Shown here in pieces: positions 58,808 through 64,000 of a stretch of 64,000 nucleotides of DNA (position 1 is its first letter; every line of letters begins with the position of its first letter). Source of the DNA: an uncultured SAR116 cluster alpha proteobacterium (GTDB lineage: Bacteria > Pseudomonadota > Alphaproteobacteria > Puniceispirillales > Marisalimonadaceae); contig CACMRF010000001.1 of assembly GCA_902615995.1 (NCBI GenBank), forward strand, positions 1 through 64,000. Direction: 5' to 3'. A model generated the notes under the pieces. The model had not been told where the DNA came from, did no database searches, and saw nothing but the letters and a program-made list of their open reading frames with translations. The position numbers and the translations under genes were made by a program.

Positions 58808-60700
58808 TTATTGATTTAATATATTAATTAATTGTTTTTTATTTAAAAGCTCCGGCAATAAGAGCCCTTCTTTAAATTTAAAATTATAAATTTCATTGAA
58901 AGGAATACCATATCTATCTTTTGAAATTAAGAAATTTTTTATATTTAAATCTTTTTTTGTCCAATCTAGTTGTAACAGAATAACATCATTTTTTTTTATA
59001 ACTTCTTTAATCTCTTTATCATTTAAAACATTTAATTTGTTATATTGGCAAGTGATACACCAGTCAGCAGTAATGTCTAGAAAAACCGTTTTATTTTCTG
59101 AAACTAAGTCTTTGATCAAATTAGGGTCTTTTTCTAAATCCCAAATTTTCCAATTAATTTGACTATCATAATTAAAAGTAAATGTATTATTAAAATTATT
59201 ATTAAGAAAAATAGAAAAAAACCATAAACCAGATAACATAAATATTACAGCCATTAATTTTTTAAAATAAAGTAACCACTTGCCACTTTTAGGGAAAAAA
59301 TTAAATATATAAGGATTTAAAAGTACTAGAAAAAGTGGAATGGACATACCTATTGACATAAAAAAGAAAATTAAAAAAGATTCAAAATAACTGCCTGATA
59401 AAGCAAAAATTACAGCCGTTCCTACGAACGGAGCAGTACAAGGTGTTGCAAGAATTGTTAATAAACAACCTGACAAAAAATCTTCGTACTTTTTGTAATT
59501 AAGTCTAGACAAAATTTGATTAAGTTTAAAAGGCAACCTTAATTCATAAAAACCAAAAAGGTTAAAACTTAATAAAAAAATAATTAATGAAATAATTAGT
59601 AAAAAATAATCATTTTGAAATTGAAAACCCCAAGTAATTGAATTCCCTAATTTTCTAAAAAAACTAATAGTTAAAAATAATATAAAAAATGACGTAATAA
59701 TTCCCAAAATTTGATTAAAAATTTTCCGTCTAAGCTTAAAATCATTGCTATTTGTAGTTGATATAAAATTAGCAATTTTTAATGATAATACAGGCAAAAC
59801 ACAAGGCATAAAATTTAGAATAAATCCTGCCAATAAAGCTATAGAAATAAAATATAAATAAGTTTTTTCAGTTGACCAAAAATCTTTTACTTTAAAATCA
59901 TAAGAAAAGTTTGTTTCATTTGAAAAAAAATTTATTTTTAATTGATCATTTTTAATTTCATTTTTTAATTCTGGAGGAATTTTAAATTTTATGAAATTAT
60001 TTCTAATATTTTCATAAGTTTGATAACTTTGTGGAAAGATAAAATTATCTTTATTTTCAATTATAATTCGAAAACTTGATATAGGCCTTGTAAAATACAA
60101 TGTTGCAAAACTATTATTAATTTCAATTTTTTGAAAAAAATTACTTTGTGAATTATATAATTTAGGCACTTTTGTTATTGCTTCATTTATTTTTAGAGAA
60201 CTATTTGAAATTTGTGAATTTATAGGGAAATAATTTAATTTAAAATTTTCTTCAATAGGAACACAAATTTGATTACAGATTTGTGCATAAAATTTTAAAT
60301 TTCCAAAAATTATTTTTTCAGGATTTTTAACATAAATTTTTAATGGAAAAATTATTTCTTTATCATAACCAAATGTATCTATATTAAAAAATTTAAAACT
60401 TTTAGGTTCTGGAAATAACAGATTAACATTTGATACATTACTGATTTTATCAAATGTAATTTTGGGAGGCAAACCTGCTTCACCCGGGTTTTTCCAATAA
60501 ATTTTCCAATTATTATCTAATTTAACTTTAACACCAGCAAGTAAATATTTTTTTTTATCGTTAAAGTTACCAAACAGAAGGTCAGCTTTATAATTGAGTT
60601 TATTTTCATTTAATAAATTTGCTTGTGATGAAGACGATAAAATTAAAATAAAAGTAACCCACAGTTTTATTAAATTTAATAATTTTATGAAAATGTTCAT
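58808..60700 (-). CDS. DsbD/ScsB-like thiol:disulfide interchange protein with C-terminal thioredoxin domain
   Basis: NPGEAGLPPKITF, FMPCVLPVLSLKI, TPCTAPFVGTAV, DITADWCITCQYNKLNVL. Confidence 0.92.
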   Translation of the reverse strand: MNIFIKLLNLIKLWVTFILILSSSSQANLLNENKLNYKADLLFGNFNDKKKYLLAGVKVKLDNNWKIYWKNPGEAGLPPKITFDKISNVSNVNLLFPEPKSFKFFNIDTFGYDKEIIFPLKIYVKNPEKIIFGNLKFYAQICNQICVPIEENFKLNYFPINSQISNSSLKINEAITKVPKLYNSQSNFFQKIEINNSFATLYFTRPISSFRIIIENKDNFIFPQSYQTYENIRNNFIKFKIPPELKNEIKNDQLKINFFSNETNFSYDFKVKDFWSTEKTYLYFISIALLAGFILNFMPCVLPVLSLKIANFISTTNSNDFKLRRKIFNQILGIITSFFILFLTISFFRKLGNSITWGFQFQNDYFLLIISLIIFLLSFNLFGFYELRLPFKLNQILSRLNYKKYEDFLSGCLLTILATPCTAPFVGTAVIFALSGSYFESFLIFFFMSIGMSIPLFLVLLNPYIFNFFPKSGKWLLYFKKLMAVIFMLSGLWFFSIFLNNNFNNTFTFNYDSQINWKIWDLEKDPNLIKDLVSENKTVFLDITADWCITCQYNKLNVLNDKEIKEVIKKNDVILLQLDWTKKDLNIKNFLISKDRYGIPFNEIYNFKFKEGLLLPELLNKKQLINILNQ

Positions 60701-60751
60701 ATTTATATATTTTTATTTTTTCATTTCATGTTATGTGTAGAATATATATAT

Positions 60752-61312
60752 ATGAATGATACTTATTTTGGTCAACTTTTAATCTCTATGCCTAATTTAA
60801 TTGACCCATTTTTTCAAAAAACAGTAATCTTAATTTGTGAGTTTTCAGAAAAAGCTATTATGGGGCTTATAATTAACAAGCCAGTGCAAAACATTAAAGT
60901 TCATAATATTTTAAAAAATATAAAGCTTGATGTAAATGATAAATTAATTAATCAAGATGTATTTATAGGTGGGCCTGTTCATACCGGTCAAGGATTTATA
61001 TTACATTCCAGTGAATGCAAATATGAAGGTAGTGAAACAATAAATAAAAACCTAAGATTAACAACCTCTTTAAAAATTTTAGAAGACATATCAAAAAATA
61101 AACCTCCTAAATTTTATAAAGTTTTTCTTGGATGTTCAGTTTGGGGATATAAACAATTTAACAATGAGATGTTAGAAAATTCATGGCATTTAATGGATAC
61201 TTCAAATGAAATTATTTTTCAAAATAATGAGATCAACAAAATATGGGAAATTTGTGTAGAAAAATCAGGTATCGTCAAGGAAAAGTTAAATCCATATCAT
61301 GGGAATGCTTAA
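60752..61312 (+). CDS. YqgE/AlgH family protein (UPF0301); start moved to internal ATG
   Basis: YFGQLLISMPNLIDPFFQKTVILICE, MGLIINKP, FIGGPVHTGQGFILHS, FLGCSVWGYKQFNNEM. Confidence 0.95.
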   Translation: MNDTYFGQLLISMPNLIDPFFQKTVILICEFSEKAIMGLIINKPVQNIKVHNILKNIKLDVNDKLINQDVFIGGPVHTGQGFILHSSECKYEGSETINKNLRLTTSLKILEDISKNKPPKFYKVFLGCSVWGYKQFNNEMLENSWHLMDTSNEIIFQNNEINKIWEICVEKSGIVKEKLNPYHGNA

Positions 61313-61320
61313 TTTATGAA

Positions 61321-62562
61321 TTATAGATTTAATTTTGAGAAATCTTTTTGATCTGGTCCAATTATAGATAACACAGTTTTAGGTTCATGGAATAATCTAT
61401 CATATAAATCTAAAAGATTTGAGATTTTAAGATCGCTAATTTTTTTTAGAATGTAATCTTCTGAAAACATTTTAGAATGAGTAAAAAGACTTTTAACATT
61501 TCTTTCTAAACGACTAAATGTAAAATCTTGTGCTCTTATAAAGCCTGAGCTTAATTGAGCTTTTGCTCTATCTAAATCATTAATAGTAATGTTTTTACTC
61601 AAATTTTTAATTTCATTTAAAGAAGTATCTAATAAATTTTCAAGATCATTTGGATTACATGCAGAATAGAAACCAAAAATACCAGAAGACAAAAATTGAC
61701 TTTGAAAGGAAAAAATACTGTAACATAAACCTTTTTTTTCTCTGATTTCTTGAAATAATTTTGAAGACATCCCACCACCTAAAATTATAGATAATGCAGA
61801 AAGGTCTAGTCTTTGTTTATCTACATTGCTCAATCCTTCCACTCCAAAAACTATATGTGCTTGCTGTAAATCTTTTTTTTCAGAATGAAATCCAGAATTC
61901 CATTTATATTTTGGTTTAGTACTTTTGTTACCTGATTTTAAAAATTCAAAGTTCTTTGTAATTTGATTAATAATTTTCCTTTCATCAAATTTACCACTAA
62001 TACCAATTATCAAATTCGACGGATTATAATTTTGATTACAAAATTCTTTTAAATCATCTTTATTAAACCCACCAACTGAAACTTTTGTTCCTAATATTGG
62101 TTTTCCAATTGATTGATTTTTATAAGCTAAAGAGTAAAACTTATCAAAGACCTTATCATCTGGCATATCATTAGACTGACCAATTTCTGAAATTATAACT
62201 CCTCTTTCTCTTTCAATTTCTTCTTTGGGAAAAGTAGAGTTTAAGAAAATATCAGATAAAATTTCAATACCTAACTCATGATTACTAGGGAGTAACTTTA
62301 CATAATAAGCAGTATTCTCTTTACTTGTATATGCATTAATGTCTCCACCCACATCTTCTATTTCCTTAGAAATATCAAAAGCATTTCTATTTTTAGTTCC
62401 TTTAAAAGCCATATGTTCAAGCATATGTGCAATACCTAATTGTTTATTATTTTCATTTACACTTCCAACATTCAACCACAAACCAATTGATAATGTATTT
62501 GAGTTAAAATGATCTAAAAGGATGGTAAGTCCATTACTTAAAGTAATTGTTTTTGCTGTCAT
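61321..62562 (-). CDS. M16 family zinc peptidase (mitochondrial processing peptidase-like)
   Basis: GIAHMLEHMAFKGTKNR (HxxEH), GGGMSSKLFQEIREKKGLCYSIFS. Confidence 0.96.
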   Translation of the reverse strand: MTAKTITLSNGLTILLDHFNSNTLSIGLWLNVGSVNENNKQLGIAHMLEHMAFKGTKNRNAFDISKEIEDVGGDINAYTSKENTAYYVKLLPSNHELGIEILSDIFLNSTFPKEEIERERGVIISEIGQSNDMPDDKVFDKFYSLAYKNQSIGKPILGTKVSVGGFNKDDLKEFCNQNYNPSNLIIGISGKFDERKIINQITKNFEFLKSGNKSTKPKYKWNSGFHSEKKDLQQAHIVFGVEGLSNVDKQRLDLSALSIILGGGMSSKLFQEIREKKGLCYSIFSFQSQFLSSGIFGFYSACNPNDLENLLDTSLNEIKNLSKNITINDLDRAKAQLSSGFIRAQDFTFSRLERNVKSLFTHSKMFSEDYILKKISDLKISNLLDLYDRLFHEPKTVLSIIGPDQKDFSKLNL

Positions 62563-62564
62563 AT

Positions 62565-63974
62565 TTATCTCATATTGTTCTTTATGTAAGATTTAATTTC
62601 ATGAATCTGATTATTTAAAATTTTAAAATTTTCTTCTTTTTCTAAAATTAGTTCTAAAGCATGAGGATTTTTTGGAGAAAAATTTAAACTTTTTTCTGTT
62701 ACTTTTGGAAATTTTGCTGGATGAGCACAAGCTAGAGAAATTAGTGGAATTTTATCATCTACTCTTCCTTCAAAAATTGCAGTTTTTGCGGCTCTTACAC
62801 CTACAGCTGAATGAGGATCTAACAAATATTGAGATTTATTATAAGTATTTTTAATTTCATCTGTTATGCCAATATCACAAACTTTGAAACTTGCAAAATC
62901 ATCATTAAATTTTTCCAACATTGGTTTATCAATATTAAATTTTTTATTTTTTTCAAATTGTCCCATATAAAAATTAAGTGCATTACTATCCCTTTCCAGC
63001 ATTTCAAATAAAAGTCTTTCAAAATTACTTGAAACCTGAATATCCATACTAGGACTATAAGACTCTTCTACACTCTTTCTTTCCATAGTTCCTGAATTAA
63101 AAAATCTGGTTAAAATGTCATTTTGGTTAGAAGCACAAATAAGAGTATTAATTGGTAATCCCATTTTTTTAGCAACCCAGCCAGCAAAAATGTTTCCAAA
63201 ATTCCCAGTTGGAACTGAAAAATTAACTTTTTTATTTGGAGCTCCTAACTTAAATGCTCCATAAAAATAATACACAACTTGAGGTATTAATCGCGCCCAA
63301 TTAATAGAATTGATCGCTGACAACTTTACTTCATCTTTAAAAATCAAATCGCTGAATAAACTTTTTACAATAGATTGACAACCATCAAAGTCAGTTTCAA
63401 TAGCTACAGATTGACACCCTTTTTTAAAAATTGTTGTCATTTGTTTTTGTTGAATTGAGGAAATTTTATTATTTGGAAATAAAATAAATAAATCAACATT
63501 TTTATTATTTTTAAAAGCTTCTAGTGCGGCAGATCCTGTGTCACCACTAGTTGCGCCTACAATTAAAATCTTTTTTTTCTTCTCTTTCAGAACATAATCA
63601 AATACGTGAGCTAAAAATTGCATTGCATAATCTTTAAATGCAAAAGTGGGTCCATAAAAAAGTTCCATGACATATAAATTAGTATCTAACTTTTTAATTG
63701 GCACAACCTCTTCATGATTAAAATTACTATACACTTCTCTACACATTTCATACAATTTAGATCTAATTTCTTTACCAACAAAAGGCGAAATTATTTTATC
63801 AGCAAGAGAAATATAATCTAAATTTTTCATCTCATTTAATTCTAAATTAGAAAATCTTGGCCAAGTATTAGGTAAATACAATCCACCATCTCTTGCCAAT
63901 CCTGACAAAAGAACATCTTCAAAATTCAAATTAGATTCTTGACCTCTTGTACTTAAATATTTAATTTCGGTCAT
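62565..63974 (-). CDS. thrC: Threonine synthase
   Basis: YLSTRGQ, ARDGGLYLP, GPTFAFKDYAMQFLAHV, GATSGDTGSAALEAF, VPTGNFGNIFAGW. Confidence 0.98.
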   Translation of the reverse strand: MTEIKYLSTRGQESNLNFEDVLLSGLARDGGLYLPNTWPRFSNLELNEMKNLDYISLADKIISPFVGKEIRSKLYEMCREVYSNFNHEEVVPIKKLDTNLYVMELFYGPTFAFKDYAMQFLAHVFDYVLKEKKKKILIVGATSGDTGSAALEAFKNNKNVDLFILFPNNKISSIQQKQMTTIFKKGCQSVAIETDFDGCQSIVKSLFSDLIFKDEVKLSAINSINWARLIPQVVYYFYGAFKLGAPNKKVNFSVPTGNFGNIFAGWVAKKMGLPINTLICASNQNDILTRFFNSGTMERKSVEESYSPSMDIQVSSNFERLLFEMLERDSNALNFYMGQFEKNKKFNIDKPMLEKFNDDFASFKVCDIGITDEIKNTYNKSQYLLDPHSAVGVRAAKTAIFEGRVDDKIPLISLACAHPAKFPKVTEKSLNFSPKNPHALELILEKEENFKILNNQIHEIKSYIKNNMR

Positions 63975-64000
63975 CAGCTTCTTTTCTTAAATGTTAATCT

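Noticed and set aside
1-64000. Defence islands, prophage, transposons, CRISPR, tRNA/rRNA genes
   Set aside because: Looked for but not found: no matching proteins in the ORF track, no direct-repeat array noticed, and intergenic gaps are too short or lack tRNA-like sequence. A tRNAscan/Infernal run would be decisive.

Overview
AT-rich, densely packed chromosomal segment, most likely from a streamlined (probably marine) alphaproteobacterium. Taxonomy is inferred from gene content and gene order only. I support about 67 protein-coding genes, nearly all housekeeping. I saw no rRNA, tRNA, CRISPR array, transposase, integrase or prophage gene. Main blocks: nrdJ (truncated by the window edge)-ridA-GNAT; clpS-clpA; D-Ala-D-Ala carboxypeptidase; umuDC with a GTTC-N7-GTTC SOS-type operator; amidohydrolase, MFS, pdxH, fabI, aroC; xseB-ispA-dxs-tlyA; carD-fdxA-hslR-like-SUPV3L1-like helicase; an accessory metabolic block (atypical SDR, TPP enzyme, 3-HIBDH-like, CoA-transferase); acnB; a contiguous ccmABCDEFGHI cytochrome c maturation operon; yciB, dusA; an enolase-superfamily / acyl-CoA ligase / ketopantoate-reductase-like group; DUF1491-SdhAF4-rsmB-heparinase-purH; mutY / dciA-like-dsbA-like-smc; the Fo operon atpI-B-E-F'-F; ispH-thrB-rnhA-peroxiredoxin; a DsbD/ScsB-like protein; yqgE; M16 peptidase-thrC. 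Two short genes missing from the supplied ORF track (ccmD and an SdhAF4/DUF1674 gene) were found by manual translation. I found no convincing undescribed multi-gene system. The most interesting items are the apparent ATA start of tlyA, the SOS operator on umuDC, the SDR lacking the YxxxK motif next to a TPP enzyme, the repeat structure between acnB and ccmA, and the convergent genes sharing stop codons.
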